Assembly: GCF_002262885.1 (NCBI RefSeq)
Contig: NZ_NKYF01000009.1
Location: forward strand, 237,041 to 301,040
DNA length: 64,000 nucleotides
DNA from: Pseudonocardia sp. MH-G8
GTDB lineage: Bacteria; Actinomycetota; Actinomycetes; Mycobacteriales; Pseudonocardiaceae
Reading direction: 5' to 3'
Part shown: positions 1-8,421 of the stretch, in pieces
How the letters are laid out: the number at the start of each line of letters is the position of its first letter
How positions within the stretch are numbered: position 1 is the stretch's first letter
The notes under the pieces: model-generated
The model's input: the letters and a program-made list of their open reading frames with translations, nothing else
Database searches by the model: none
Told to the model about the DNA's origin: nothing
Program-made: the position numbers and the translations under genes

Positions 1-541
1 CGACGCCGCGCACGTCGGCCGTGAACGCCGGGCCGAGGGCGGGCGCCGCCTGCGGGTCGACCGAGGTGCTGAGCCCGGCGGCGCGGGCTGCGGCCAGTGC
101 GGCCATGCCCGCAGGACGCGACGTCGGGTCCAGCAGCACGTAGCCCGAAACGTGCAGGTGGTCGGCGTCGTCGAGCGGCGGGAGGTCGGCCGCGGCGAGG
201 TGCGCGGCGGCTCCGCGGTCGGAGAGCATCGTGCGCTCGCCGTCGCCCAGCAGCACGACCACCGTGCAGGTCGGGCGCCACGCGTCCACGGCCAGCGCCG
301 TGGCGACCCCGGCCGCGCGCAGCTCCGCGCCCGCCGCAGCGCCCGCCGGATCGTCGCCGACCCGCCCGACGAGCGTGACGTCGGAGCCCAGGTGCGCGAG
401 CCAGGCGGCGGTGTTGGCGCCGGCCCCGCCGGCGCGGGAGCGGATCCGGGCCGGCACGTCCGCGCCCGGCACGGCGGCCGCCCGGGGCTCGACGAGCACG
501 TCGACCGCGACGTCGCCGACCACCACGACCCGGGCGCTCAC
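1..541 (-). CDS. PfkB-family carbohydrate kinase, probable pseudouridine kinase (partial)
   Basis: Only the first 180 or so residues are inside the window; the 3' part lies to the left. The GTG start overlaps the TGA of psuG by 4 bases (GTGA), so the two genes are translationally coupled. The N-terminus has the ribokinase-fold opening VVVGDVAVDVLVEP and the PfkB signature GGAGANTAAWLAHLGSDVT followed by GRVGDDPAG. The ATP-binding C-terminal signature is off-window. PfkB kinases next to psuG normally phosphorylate pseudouridine to pseudouridine 5'-phosphate, the substrate of PsuG; the pairing is the reason for that call, since PfkB sequence alone does not fix the sugar. Confidence 0.8.
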   Translation of the reverse strand, partial: MSARVVVVGDVAVDVLVEPRAAAVPGADVPARIRSRAGGAGANTAAWLAHLGSDVTLVGRVGDDPAGAAAGAELRAAGVATALAVDAWRPTCTVVVLLGDGERTMLSDRGAAAHLAAADLPPLDDADHLHVSGYVLLDPTSRPAGMAALAAARAAGLSTSVDPQAAPALGPAFTADVRGV

Positions 542-1479
542 CCGCCGGCTGCGACCAGTGCGGTGGCCACCTGGGCGGCCAGTTCGGCATTGGCCCGCAC
601 GAGCGCGAGGTTGGTGCGCAGGCTGGCGCCCCCGCTGCCCTCGTGGAAGTGCTCCAGCAGCACCGGCGTGACGTCCTTGCCCGTGACGCCGCGCGACGCC
701 AGCAGTGCGAGCCCCTCGTCGAGCAGCCGGTCGTGCAGCACGGCGTCGAGCTCGGCGTCGGCCGGCACCGGCTGGGCCAGCACCACGCCCGCCCGCTGCC
801 CGAGCGCGCGGTGCGCGCGCCACACCGCCGCCGCCTCCGTCGGCGAGTCCACCCGCCACGGGACGGGGTGGCCGGAGTCGCGCCGGTAGAAGCCGGGGAA
901 GGAGTCGGTGCGGTAGCCGAGCACGGGCACGGACTCGGTCTCGAGCACCTCCAGCGTGGCGGGCACGTCGAGGATCGACTTCACCCCGGAGCAGACGACG
1001 AGCACGCCGGTACCGGCGAGCGCGGCCAGGTCCGCGGAGACGTCCCAGCTCTCGCGGGCCCCGCGGTGCACCCCGCCCAGCCCTCCGGTGGCGAACACCT
1101 GCACGCCCGCGGCCTGCGCCAGCGCCGCGGTGGCCGCCACGGTCGTCGCGCCGTCCCGGCCCAGCCCGACAGCGGCGCCGAGATCGCGCGCCGAGAGCTT
1201 CGCGAGCCCGCCCCCGCACACCCGGTCCAGCTCGGGCGCCGAGAGACCGACGCGGGCGACGCCGTCGAGGACGGCCACCGTGGCCGGCACGGCTCCGTGC
1301 GCGCGGACGGCGGCCTCGAGCTGGTCCGCGGCGGCCCGGTTCTGCGGGGCCGGCAGCCCGTGGGCGAGCAGGGTGCTCTCCAGCGCGACGATGGGACGTC
1401 CTGCGACGACGGCCTCGGCGACCTCGGGGGAGGGATGGAGGGGAACCGGCGGGGAGACGGGGGAGCGCACGTGGGGCAT
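538..1479 (-). CDS. psuG: pseudouridine-5'-phosphate glycosidase
   Basis: Cytosolic enzyme of about 313 residues, the usual family length, that splits pseudouridine 5'-phosphate reversibly into uracil and ribose 5-phosphate. Family motifs visible are VALESTLLAHGLP near the N-terminus, CSGVKSILDVPATLE in the middle and GYRTDSFPGFYRR after it. The reading frame extends upstream to 1557, but that part overlaps the divergent DUF3039 gene and does not look like the family; ATG at 1479 (or 1482, or GTG at 1470) is a better start. No clear ribosome site is visible, so translation may be leaderless. First gene of a two-gene operon with the downstream kinase. Confidence 0.9.
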   Translation of the reverse strand: MPHVRSPVSPPVPLHPSPEVAEAVVAGRPIVALESTLLAHGLPAPQNRAAADQLEAAVRAHGAVPATVAVLDGVARVGLSAPELDRVCGGGLAKLSARDLGAAVGLGRDGATTVAATAALAQAAGVQVFATGGLGGVHRGARESWDVSADLAALAGTGVLVVCSGVKSILDVPATLEVLETESVPVLGYRTDSFPGFYRRDSGHPVPWRVDSPTEAAAVWRAHRALGQRAGVVLAQPVPADAELDAVLHDRLLDEGLALLASRGVTGKDVTPVLLEHFHEGSGGASLRTNLALVRANAELAAQVATALVAAGG

Positions 1480-1480
1480 C

Positions 1481-1738
1481 ATGGACGACATGGCCACGCA
1501 GGTGCTGCCCGACGTCGACACCCGTCCCGAGGGCACCGACACGACCGGCGACGACACGCCGAAGATGTTCCACTACGTCAAGAAGAACAAGATCGCGGAG
1601 AGCGCGGTGCTCGGCAACGTCGTGGTGGCGCTCTGCGGGGAGACGTTCCCGGTCACCCGCTCCCCGAAGCCCGGCTCGCCGGTGTGCCCGGAGTGCAAGG
1701 AGATCTACGAGTCGCTGCAGTCCGGAGGCGAGGACTGA
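1481..1738 (+). CDS. DUF3039 family small protein
   Basis: A small conserved actinobacterial protein (85 residues from ATG 1481, 82 from ATG 1490) of unknown function. It carries the family pattern HYVKKNKI...VVALCGETFPV...PVCPECKEIYESL, with one Cys in ALCGE and a CPEC pair that together look like a zinc site. Codons before 1481 overlap psuG on the other strand, so one of the two ATGs is the start. It is transcribed divergently from psuG with start codons only a few bases apart. A purine-rich GGGGGAG lies about 15 nt before ATG 1481. The function cannot be assigned from sequence. Confidence 0.85.
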   Translation: MDDMATQVLPDVDTRPEGTDTTGDDTPKMFHYVKKNKIAESAVLGNVVVALCGETFPVTRSPKPGSPVCPECKEIYESLQSGGED

Positions 1739-1751
1739 TCGGCCCCTCGTG

Positions 1752-2414
1752 GTGAGTGACAACCCAGCCGAAGCCGTGCCACCCGAATCCCGGATGCCCG
1801 CGCGCAGCGCCGCGCGTGCCTGGGTCTACGACCGGATCATCGCCGGCATGACCGCCGGCTGGTACCGGCAGGTGCTCGGGCGCCTGCCCGACGGCGCGCG
1901 CCTGCTGGACGTCGGCATCGGCACCGGCGCGGCGCTCGCGCGGTGCGCCGACGTGGTGCGCGCCAAGCACCTCGCCGTCGTCGGCCTCGACATCGACCGT
2001 GACTACCTCGCCCGCTGCCGCGAGGCCCTGGGCCGCGCCGGGCTCAACGGGCAGGTCTCCCCGGTCCTCGGCTCCGTGTACGACCACCGCGGGGGCCCGT
2101 ACGACGCCGTCTACTTCAGCGCCAGCCTCATGCTGCTGCCCGACCCGGTCGCCGCCATCGCGCACGTCGCGTCCCTGCTCGCGCCCGGCGGGCGCCTGTT
2201 CAGCACGCAGACGTTCCACCACCGGCGCTCCCCGTTGCTCGAACGCGCCAAGCCGCTGGCCCAGCACGTCACCACGATCCACTTCGGGCGGGTCACCTAC
2301 GAGCACGAGTTCCGCAAGGCCTTCGCCGACGCAGGGGTCGAGATCGAGGAGCTCGTGACGATGCGCAGCACGCGCCGCTCGTCCTACCGCCTGGCGGTCA
2401 CGCGAGCCGCGTAG
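1752..2414 (+). CDS. class I SAM-dependent methyltransferase
   Basis: Predicted cytosolic methyltransferase of 220 residues. Motif I is LLDVGIGTGAAL, the acidic end of strand 2 is GLDIDRDYL, and a motif-IV-like YDAVYFSASLMLLPD follows, with LLAPGGRLF as the post-motif. The N-terminus contains RAWVYDRIIAGMTAGWYRQVL, a helical cap common in small methyltransferases of the UbiE/phosphatidylethanolamine type. GTG at 1752 (or 1749) lies 13 bases after the DUF3039 stop, suggesting co-transcription; ATG 1794 is a shorter alternative. The substrate is not identifiable. Confidence 0.8.
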   Translation: MSDNPAEAVPPESRMPARSAARAWVYDRIIAGMTAGWYRQVLGRLPDGARLLDVGIGTGAALARCADVVRAKHLAVVGLDIDRDYLARCREALGRAGLNGQVSPVLGSVYDHRGGPYDAVYFSASLMLLPDPVAAIAHVASLLAPGGRLFSTQTFHHRRSPLLERAKPLAQHVTTIHFGRVTYEHEFRKAFADAGVEIEELVTMRSTRRSSYRLAVTRAA

Positions 2415-2507
2415 CCACCCACTCGCCACACTGGAGCCCTACTGCTGTTCTGCGGCCCTCAGATCAGCAGTGAGGCTCCGAGCGAGGTGCGGGTGGGGGC
2501 GGGGGGC

Positions 2508-4172
2508 TCAGTGCTGTTGCACGTAGGCCCCGGGTGTCGGTGCCAGCGCGTGCAGGCCGCGCCCGCCCAGCTCCGGGGGCGCGTCGTGCAGCGGGCCGCT
2601 GCGGGCGGAGAGCCAGGCGAGGTGGTCGTCCCACCAGGAGCCGGGGTGCTCGTCCGCCGCCGCGAGCTGCCGCCCGGGATCGCCGCACGCCGCCTCCACG
2701 GCCCGGAACCGCGTGCCCGCATCGCCGGGCGGGCTCACCAGCGACGCCACCTGCCCGCCCGAGGCCACCACGAACCGGCACGCGCCCCCGAGCAGGCCCG
2801 CCGTGGCCCAGACGTCGCGCCACGGGGTGACGGGGTCGTCGGCGCCGGTGACCAGGTAGCAGTCGCGGTCGACCTTCGCGAGGTCCAGCGGCGTTCCCAG
2901 GAGGCCGGCCGCACCGGGTACCGCGAGCGGCGTCCGCACCGCGACGTCCACCAGGTCGCGGTGCAGGCCGGCCGGCATCCGGGTCGTGTCTCCGAGCCAG
3001 AACAGCGCCTCGGACGTCTCCGGCTGTGCGCCGCACAGGTAGGCGTGCACGGCTCGCGGCCACAGCAGGGCGTCGGGCGCGCGCCAGGCCAGCTCCGCGA
3101 GCAGCAGGCGCCCGTCCAGATGGCCCGCCCGCTCGGACTGCGCCACGGCCGCGGCAGTGACAGGCGGAGCCGGCCGGACGCCCAGCAGCGCGCCGGCCAG
3201 CGCGACGGCCGCCACCCGGTCCTGCGCCCCGATCGTGGCCAGGTGCGCGAGCAGCATCGCGGTGATCGTGGTACCTGCGCCGAACGCCATCAGCGACGTG
3301 CGCGGGGTGCGGGCGATGTGCTCGGCCGCGTCCATGGCGTCCAGGACGGCGCGGGCGTAGGTGTCGAGGTCCCAGTGCGCGTGGTCGGCCAGCGGGTTGC
3401 GCCACGAGAGCGTGAACACCTGCACACCGCCCCGGACGAGGTGCTCGACGACGCTGCGGCCGGGCGCGAGGTCGGCCACGTAGTAGCGGTTGAGCACCGG
3501 TGGCACGACGAGCAGTGGCACGTCGTGCACCAGCTCGGTCTGCGGCAGGTACTGGACCAGCTCGGCGACGGGTGTGCGCAGCACCACCGCGCCCGGCGTG
3601 GCCGCGACGTCGGTGCCGACCTCGAACGCCCCACGGTCGGAGGCGGGCCCCGAGGACGCCGCGACGTCGGCGAGCAGCCGGCGCGCCCCGCGCACGACGC
3701 TGGCCCCGCCGGTCCCGACCGCCGTGCGCCAGACCTGCGGGTGCAGCGGCGTGTTGCTCGGGGCGAGCGCGCCGGCGAGTCCGGCGACCGCGGTGCGCAC
3801 GCGGGCGTCGTCGTCGGGAGGGAGCGCAGCGTCGGTGACGAGCGCCTCCGCGGTGCTGCTCGTTGCGAGGTGGGCCTGCGCGAGGCGGCGCAGGATCGGG
3901 TTCGTCCCCCACGCCGGGTCGAGGTAGCGCGCGTCGTCAGGGGCAGGGGCCACCCGGGAGCGGCCCAGACCGATCCGCGCGAGCTCGGCCACCAGCCCGG
4001 CGCCCTGGCGCGCCACAGCCTGCGGGCGGCCGGCCAGCGCAGCCGTCGCGCGGAGCCCTGCCGTGCCGGGCAGCAGGCGCAGCGGACCGGTCCGGCCGCC
4101 GGCGAGGAGCGCGTCCAGGCCGGTGGCCGCCGCCTCTGCCGTGGCGGGCGGGAACAGGCGCTGATCGGTCAT
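2508..4172 (-). CDS. PHA-synthase-like alpha/beta hydrolase lacking the catalytic Cys and His
   Basis: A 554-residue protein aligning over its length with poly(3-hydroxyalkanoate) synthases (PhaC): N-terminal domain with LAPSNTPLHPQVWR and GGASVVRGARRLLADV, then VPPVLNRYYVADLAPGRSVV and TLSWRNP, all hallmark PhaC blocks. The nucleophile elbow, normally G-x-C-x-G-G, reads AFGAGTT (residues 296-302), so the catalytic Cys position is Gly298. The Asp is kept in ADDPVTPW (Asp446), while the SGHIAG-like His block reads GGQVAS with Gln474. It therefore looks like a pseudoenzyme of the PhaC family rather than an active polymerase. It stands alone, without phaA, phaB or phasin genes, and points away from the helicase gene. 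Confidence 0.75.
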   Translation of the reverse strand: MTDQRLFPPATAEAAATGLDALLAGGRTGPLRLLPGTAGLRATAALAGRPQAVARQGAGLVAELARIGLGRSRVAPAPDDARYLDPAWGTNPILRRLAQAHLATSSTAEALVTDAALPPDDDARVRTAVAGLAGALAPSNTPLHPQVWRTAVGTGGASVVRGARRLLADVAASSGPASDRGAFEVGTDVAATPGAVVLRTPVAELVQYLPQTELVHDVPLLVVPPVLNRYYVADLAPGRSVVEHLVRGGVQVFTLSWRNPLADHAHWDLDTYARAVLDAMDAAEHIARTPRTSLMAFGAGTTITAMLLAHLATIGAQDRVAAVALAGALLGVRPAPPVTAAAVAQSERAGHLDGRLLLAELAWRAPDALLWPRAVHAYLCGAQPETSEALFWLGDTTRMPAGLHRDLVDVAVRTPLAVPGAAGLLGTPLDLAKVDRDCYLVTGADDPVTPWRDVWATAGLLGGACRFVVASGGQVASLVSPPGDAGTRFRAVEAACGDPGRQLAAADEHPGSWWDDHLAWLSARSGPLHDAPPELGGRGLHALAPTPGAYVQQH

Positions 4173-4434
4173 GGCGGCTCCTGTCGTGCCGGTGGATCGG
4201 CGTCGGCAGCATGGGCGGGTGGCGGGTCCGCGGGCAAGTACGGCACCCGGTCGGGCGGCTCCCGCTCCAGGATGGCCTTCGACACCCGCGGCGACACCCC
4301 GGCGGGTCCAGGCACCCCCGGCCGCGGGCCCCGGTTACCCTGATCGACGCCCCGCAGCGCCGCGAGCGCCCCGCGATGACGCGGGTGCCCGTGCCGGGCC
4401 GTTCCCCCGAGCAGTCGAGACGTCAGGGAGATGT

Positions 4435-6156
4435 GTGTCCGCGCCGACCCCTCAGGCCCAGCAGATCGCTCCCTCCTCGCGCCCGCTGCGCGCCTGGCAG
4501 CGCAGCGCGCTGGCCCGCTACCTCGCCGCCGCGCCCCGCGATTTCCTCGCGGTCGCCACGCCCGGCGCGGGCAAGACGGCGTTCGCGCTGCGCGTCGCCT
4601 CCGAGCTGCTGGCCGACCGCGTGATCGAGGCGATCACCGTCGTCGCGCCCACCGAGCACCTCAAGTACCAGTGGGCCGCATCCGCCGCACAGGTGGGCAT
4701 CGCGCTAGACCCGGAGTTCCGCAACTCGACGGGCGCCACCTCGTCGGACTACCGGGGGATCGCCGTCACCTACGCCGGGATCGCCGCCCACCCGCTGCTG
4801 CACCGGGCGCGCACCGAGAACCGGCGGACGCTGGTGATCCTCGACGAGGTGCACCACGCAGGCGACGCGCGGTCCTGGGGCGACGGCGTGAAGGAGGCCT
4901 TCGACGGCGCCGCCCGGCGCCTCACGCTCACCGGAACGCCGTTCCGCAGCGACGACAACCCGATCCCGTTCGTCGACTACCTGCCCGACGCCGACGGCGC
5001 CCTGCGCAGCCGCGCCGACCACGCCTACGGCTACGCGGAGGCGCTCGCCGACGGCGTCGTCCGGCCGGTGGTGTTCCTCGCCTACTCGGGCATGTCGAGC
5101 TGGCGCACCAGCGCGGGCGAGGAGATCACCGCCCGGCTCGGCGAGCCGATGACCGCCGAGCAGACGGCGCGGGCGTGGCGCACCGCGCTCGACCCCGGCG
5201 GCGAGTGGATCCCCGCCGTCCTCAAAGCCGCTGACCGGCGCCTCGAGGGGCACCGCGCGGGCGGTATGCCCGACGCCGGCGGGCTCGTCATCGCATCCGA
5301 CCAGACCACGGCCCGGGCCTACGCGGCGATCCTGACCGAAGTGACGGGTACCCCGCCGGTCGTCGTGCTGTCCGATGAACCGGGTTCCTCCGACCGCATC
5401 GCCCGGTTCACCGAGTCCGAGGACCGCTGGATGGTCGCGGTCCGGATGGTGTCCGAGGGCGTCGACGTGCCACGCCTGGCCGTGGGTGTCTACGCCACGA
5501 GCGCGTCCACACCGCTGTACTTCGCCCAGGCCATCGGGCGTTTCGTGCGTTCCCGGCGGCAGGGGGAGACGGCGTCGGTGTTCGTGCCGAGCGTGCCGGT
5601 GCTGCTCGGGCTGGCCAGCGAGCTGGAGGCGCAGCGCGACCACGTCCTCGGTGAGCCGCACCGGCCCAACGAGGAGTGGGACGACGAGCTGCTCGCCCAG
5701 GCCCAACGCCAGCAGGACGAGCCGGGGGAGGACGAGAAGTCGTTCACCGCGCTCGGCGCCCAGGCCGAGCTGGACCAGTTGATCTACGAGGGCACCTCGT
5801 TCTCCGCCGACGAGGAGGACTACCTCGGGTTGCCCGGCCTGCTCGAGCCCGACCAGGTGCGCACGTTGCTAAACCAGCGGCAGAAGGAGTGGATGACGCG
5901 TTCGCAGCAGCGTCAGCAGGAGGCCACCACGGCCCCGCCGCCGCCCGCCGAACGCCCTCAGCTGACCGTCCGCGAGCAGCTGAACAAGCTGCGCAAAGAG
6001 CTGAACACCCTGGTGGCCCTGCACCACCACCGCACCAACAAGCCGCACGGCGTGATCCACAACGAGCTGCGCAAGTCCTGCGGCGGCCCGCCCACGGCGA
6101 TGGCGAACATGGAGCAGCTGGAGGAGCGCATCGCCACGATCCGCTCCTGGCGCTGA
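4435..6156 (+). CDS. DEAD/DEAH-box helicase (SF2)
   Basis: A 573-residue superfamily 2 helicase. Visible motifs are Walker A ATPGAGKTAFA near residue 40, VVAPTEHLKYQW (Ia), DEVHH (II), LTLTGTPFRSDD (III), and in the second RecA domain VRMVSEGVDVPRLAVGVY and QAIGRFVRSRR (V and VI). The tail is charged and probably coiled coil (QQRQQEATT, VREQLNKLRKELNTL). The frame is open upstream to 4171, but GTG at 4435 is preceded by AGGGAG and the family similarity begins right after it. Its cellular role is not evident; such helicases are common single-copy actinobacterial genes. Confidence 0.88.
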   Translation: MSAPTPQAQQIAPSSRPLRAWQRSALARYLAAAPRDFLAVATPGAGKTAFALRVASELLADRVIEAITVVAPTEHLKYQWAASAAQVGIALDPEFRNSTGATSSDYRGIAVTYAGIAAHPLLHRARTENRRTLVILDEVHHAGDARSWGDGVKEAFDGAARRLTLTGTPFRSDDNPIPFVDYLPDADGALRSRADHAYGYAEALADGVVRPVVFLAYSGMSSWRTSAGEEITARLGEPMTAEQTARAWRTALDPGGEWIPAVLKAADRRLEGHRAGGMPDAGGLVIASDQTTARAYAAILTEVTGTPPVVVLSDEPGSSDRIARFTESEDRWMVAVRMVSEGVDVPRLAVGVYATSASTPLYFAQAIGRFVRSRRQGETASVFVPSVPVLLGLASELEAQRDHVLGEPHRPNEEWDDELLAQAQRQQDEPGEDEKSFTALGAQAELDQLIYEGTSFSADEEDYLGLPGLLEPDQVRTLLNQRQKEWMTRSQQRQQEATTAPPPPAERPQLTVREQLNKLRKELNTLVALHHHRTNKPHGVIHNELRKSCGGPPTAMANMEQLEERIATIRSWR

Positions 6157-6195
6157 CCCGCCCCCGCGCCGGCCACCCCACCCCGCGCGCCCCCA

Positions 6196-6660
6196 CCCCG
6201 CGAGTCGGGGCCTGAGCGCCCCCGTGTCGCGCTCCGCGAGTCGGGGCGTAGCGGCACTCCTGTCGCGGTCTCATACCCCCGCGAGTCGGGGTTTGAGGGC
6301 GCGCGTGTCGTGCTCCGCTCGTCCGCGAGTCGCGGCGTAGCGGCTTCGTGTCGCGCCCCCCGTACCTCGCGAGGCGGGCTGCGGGTGCATGGGTGTCGCG
6401 CAAGACCCCGCGCGAGCCCGGGCTACAGGTACGCACGTGTCGCGGTCCGGCGGCCGCCCTGGCACGGGTTGGCCGTGGTCGCGCGAGCGTGCGGTGTCGA
6501 TGCAGGCCGCGTGTCGCTGCGCGCACCTCAGGAACGCAACTCGCGCCGGTGAGGCCCCGACTCGCGGGGTGTGGGTGTGGGCCGCGACTCGCGGGTGTGG
6601 GGCCGCGACTCGCGGCGTGTGGGGGCGCGACTCGCGCTTGAGAGGGCGCGACTCGCGGGT
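6196..6660 (+). repeat. two opposed arrays of degenerate CGCGAGTCG repeats
   Basis: The 583-base gap between the helicase and the small zinc-protein gene holds no gene. Its left half has four copies of CCGCGAGTCGSGG (near 6196, 6234, 6279 and 6322) spaced 36-45 bases, each followed by a GTGTCGCG-like box, with weaker copies continuing to about 6450. Its right half (6556-6660) has five copies of the inverse motif CGCGACTCGCG spaced about 21-25 bases. The two halves form a large imperfect inverted repeat. The same motif with its GGTGTGGGG tail recurs once near 21287. Function unknown; not CRISPR, because spacing is irregular and repeats are degenerate. Confidence 0.75.
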
Positions 6661-6669
6661 GGAGACGGC

Positions 6670-6703
6670 GACGGGGCGGGGACCGTGTGGTCCCCGCCCC
6701 GTC
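6670..6703 (-). terminator. perfect 15-bp GC-rich hairpin
   Basis: GACGGGGCGGGGACC, loop GTGT, then the exact complement. It lies 37 bases past the stop of the small zinc-protein gene on the minus strand, so it is a likely factor-independent terminator for it, although no T-run follows, as is usual in GC-rich actinobacteria. Confidence 0.75.
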
Positions 6704-6739
6704 ATGGCGTCTGATCGGGCCGGCTGGTGCCGGCCCCGG

Positions 6740-6925
6740 TCAACTGCCGGACTGCACGTCGATCTCCAGCTCTCGGAGCTTGTCGGCGTGGGCCCGCGCG
6801 TGGTGACCGCAGAACAGCAGTTCGCCGCCCTTCGGCATCACGGCCCGGACCTTCGCAGCTGCTCCGCAACGGTCACAGCGGTCAGCGGCGGTCAACTCGG
6901 GCCGGGTCAGGGTTCCTGGCTGCAT
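6740..6925 (-). CDS. small zinc-finger protein (DUF7455-like)
   Basis: A 61-residue protein with two metal-ligand pairs: CDRCG and CGHHARAH, typical of a tiny conserved actinobacterial family of unknown function. ATG at 6925 is preceded by a strong GGAGGGAG ribosome site with 6-base spacing, which fixes the start; the upstream open frame is not similar to anything. A perfect hairpin follows the gene. It is divergent from the EamA transporter. It may bind nucleic acid or a partner protein, but nothing in the sequence says which. Confidence 0.8.
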   Translation of the reverse strand: MQPGTLTRPELTAADRCDRCGAAAKVRAVMPKGGELLFCGHHARAHADKLRELEIDVQSGS

Positions 6926-7182
6926 AGCGGTCTCCCTCCGTCTCGACTCCGGGTCAGACCCGGAATCGCTTGCTGTGACGACCGCTTGCGCGGTGCGCCC
7001 CACTCTCCCATGACGTACAGCACCCCTGCACGTGTTCCCGGGGCGCGTCGCGACGGTCGTCACGTTCGACCCCGCGGTGAGCATCCGGTGACTCCTGCAG
7101 ATCCAGTTGACTACGAGTGAATGATGCGGTGCCGCGGGTGACACCGCAAGGCGACCGGTGTAAACACTGCAGATCGAGCGAC

Positions 7183-7188
7183 TACGCT
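7183..7188 (+). promoter_or_regulatory. -10 hexamer TACGCT of a leaderless transcript
   Basis: TACGCT ends 8 bases before the GTG start of the EamA gene and no ribosome site is present, so transcription probably begins at the start codon. The same hexamer precedes the GTG at 38688. Confidence 0.5.
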
Positions 7189-7196
7189 GGGCACAC

Positions 7197-8078
7197 GTGC
7201 TGAGTGGAGTGGCGACGCGGGTCCCGGCGCCCGTCCTGTTCGTCTTCGGCGGCGTGTCGATGTACATCGGCGCGGCGCTGGCCGTCGGGTTGTTCGACCG
7301 GTTGTCGCCCACGGCCGTCGCGGTCTTGCGCCTGTTCGGCGCGGCCGCGGTGCTGATCGCCTGGCGGCGGCCGGGCCGGGAGGCCTGGCGCGGTGTGCGG
7401 CTTGCGCGGGCCGTGGCCTTCGGGCTCGCGACGGCGCTGATGAACATCGCGTTCTACGAGGCGATCGCGCGGCTCCCGCTGGGCACCACGGTCGCGATCG
7501 AGTTCTGCGGTCCGGTGGCCGTGGCGGCGGCGGCGTCGCGGCGGCCGCGGGACGTGGCAGCGGTGCTGTTCGCCGCCGTCGGTGTGCTGCTCATCGCGGA
7601 TGTGCGCTGGTCAGGAAGCCCTTCGGGGGTGCTGTGGGCGTTGGGGGCGGCGAGCATGTGGGCGGCCTACATCGTGCTCGGGAAGCGTGTGGCGAGCGGT
7701 GGCAACGGCCTGGACGACATGGCCGTGGGCTTCGTCGTGGCCGCCGTCCTGCTCTCGCCGCTGCTGCTGACCGCGGGCCCGGGAGGGTTCGCCGCGCTGG
7801 CCGATCCGCTGGTGCTGGTGCTGGCTGTGGGGGTCGGTGTGCTGTCGAGCGTGGTGCCCTACGTGCTGGACCAGGTGGTGCTGCGGCGTGTCGGGCAAGC
7901 CCGGTTCGCGGTGCTGTTGGCGCTGCTCCCGGCCACCGCCACGGTGGTCGGTCTGGTGGGGCTCGCGCAGGTCCCGACGGTGCTGGAGCTCCTCGGCATC
8001 GGCGCCGTCGTGGCCGCCGTGGCCCTCCGCTCCCGCGACGGGGACGTCCCGGCAGCCGTGGGCCGAACGGGAAGTTGA
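7197..8078 (+). CDS. EamA-family transporter (RhtA-like exporter)
   Basis: Inner-membrane drug/metabolite exporter of 293 residues with about ten hydrophobic segments in two EamA repeats. Blocks such as NIAFYEAIARLPLGTTVAIEF and SVVPYVLDQVVLRRVG resemble RhtA, the threonine/homoserine exporter branch; the real substrate is unknown. The start GTG has a TACGCT -10 hexamer 8 bases upstream and no ribosome site, arguing for a leaderless mRNA. Single-gene unit, followed by a GC-rich hairpin about 80 bases downstream. Confidence 0.85.
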   Translation: MLSGVATRVPAPVLFVFGGVSMYIGAALAVGLFDRLSPTAVAVLRLFGAAAVLIAWRRPGREAWRGVRLARAVAFGLATALMNIAFYEAIARLPLGTTVAIEFCGPVAVAAAASRRPRDVAAVLFAAVGVLLIADVRWSGSPSGVLWALGAASMWAAYIVLGKRVASGGNGLDDMAVGFVVAAVLLSPLLLTAGPGGFAALADPLVLVLAVGVGVLSSVVPYVLDQVVLRRVGQARFAVLLALLPATATVVGLVGLAQVPTVLELLGIGAVVAAVALRSRDGDVPAAVGRTGS

Positions 8079-8421
8079 CCACGCAGAGTGACGCGTCCGG
8101 CTTTCACGATGCGTCACGACTTTCCGCCTGATCGAGTGAGGCTGCGGCGCCAGGGTGAAACCTCCCCTGGCCGGCGCGGCCGGTGCCCGGGGAGGTCCCC
8201 ACGGACCGGTCCCGCGCCGGCCCGTTCGAGCCGTTCGGTTCGGCCCTGCCGCAACAAACCCCTCCTTGCGTGACCCAATCGTGACCGTATCGCCACAGCT
8301 TTAACGATCCAGTGTGCTTGGCGCCACCCGGATCGGGGACATACGTTGTCCGCCACAACATTTCCGTTCTACCTCTCCCGCGCTCCGGCCCGGGGGCCCC
8401 CGACGCTGTGGAAGGACGATC
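8079..8421 (+). other. intergenic region with terminator and sugar-operon promoter
   Basis: The 343 bases between the EamA gene and the sugar ABC operon hold no gene. The left part contains a hairpin (8161-8195, outer arms CCTCCCC/GGGGAGG) that probably ends the EamA transcript. The right part is AT-richer (8270-8310) and holds two overlapping palindromes, GGACA-TACGT-TGTCC (8337-8351) and GTTGT-CCGCC-ACAAC (8345-8359), about 65 bases before the xylF-like start. Confidence 0.6.
8337..8359 (+). promoter_or_regulatory. overlapping palindromes, candidate ROK-regulator operator
   Basis: Two perfect 5-bp-arm inverted repeats sharing bases sit in the leader of the sugar ABC operon. Because a ROK repressor is encoded at the end of the same operon, this is a plausible binding site; binding is inferred only. 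Confidence 0.35.

Noticed and set aside
6196..6660. Possible CRISPR array.
   Set aside because: Repeats are short, degenerate and unevenly spaced, spacers are repeat-related, orientation flips, and no cas gene is present.
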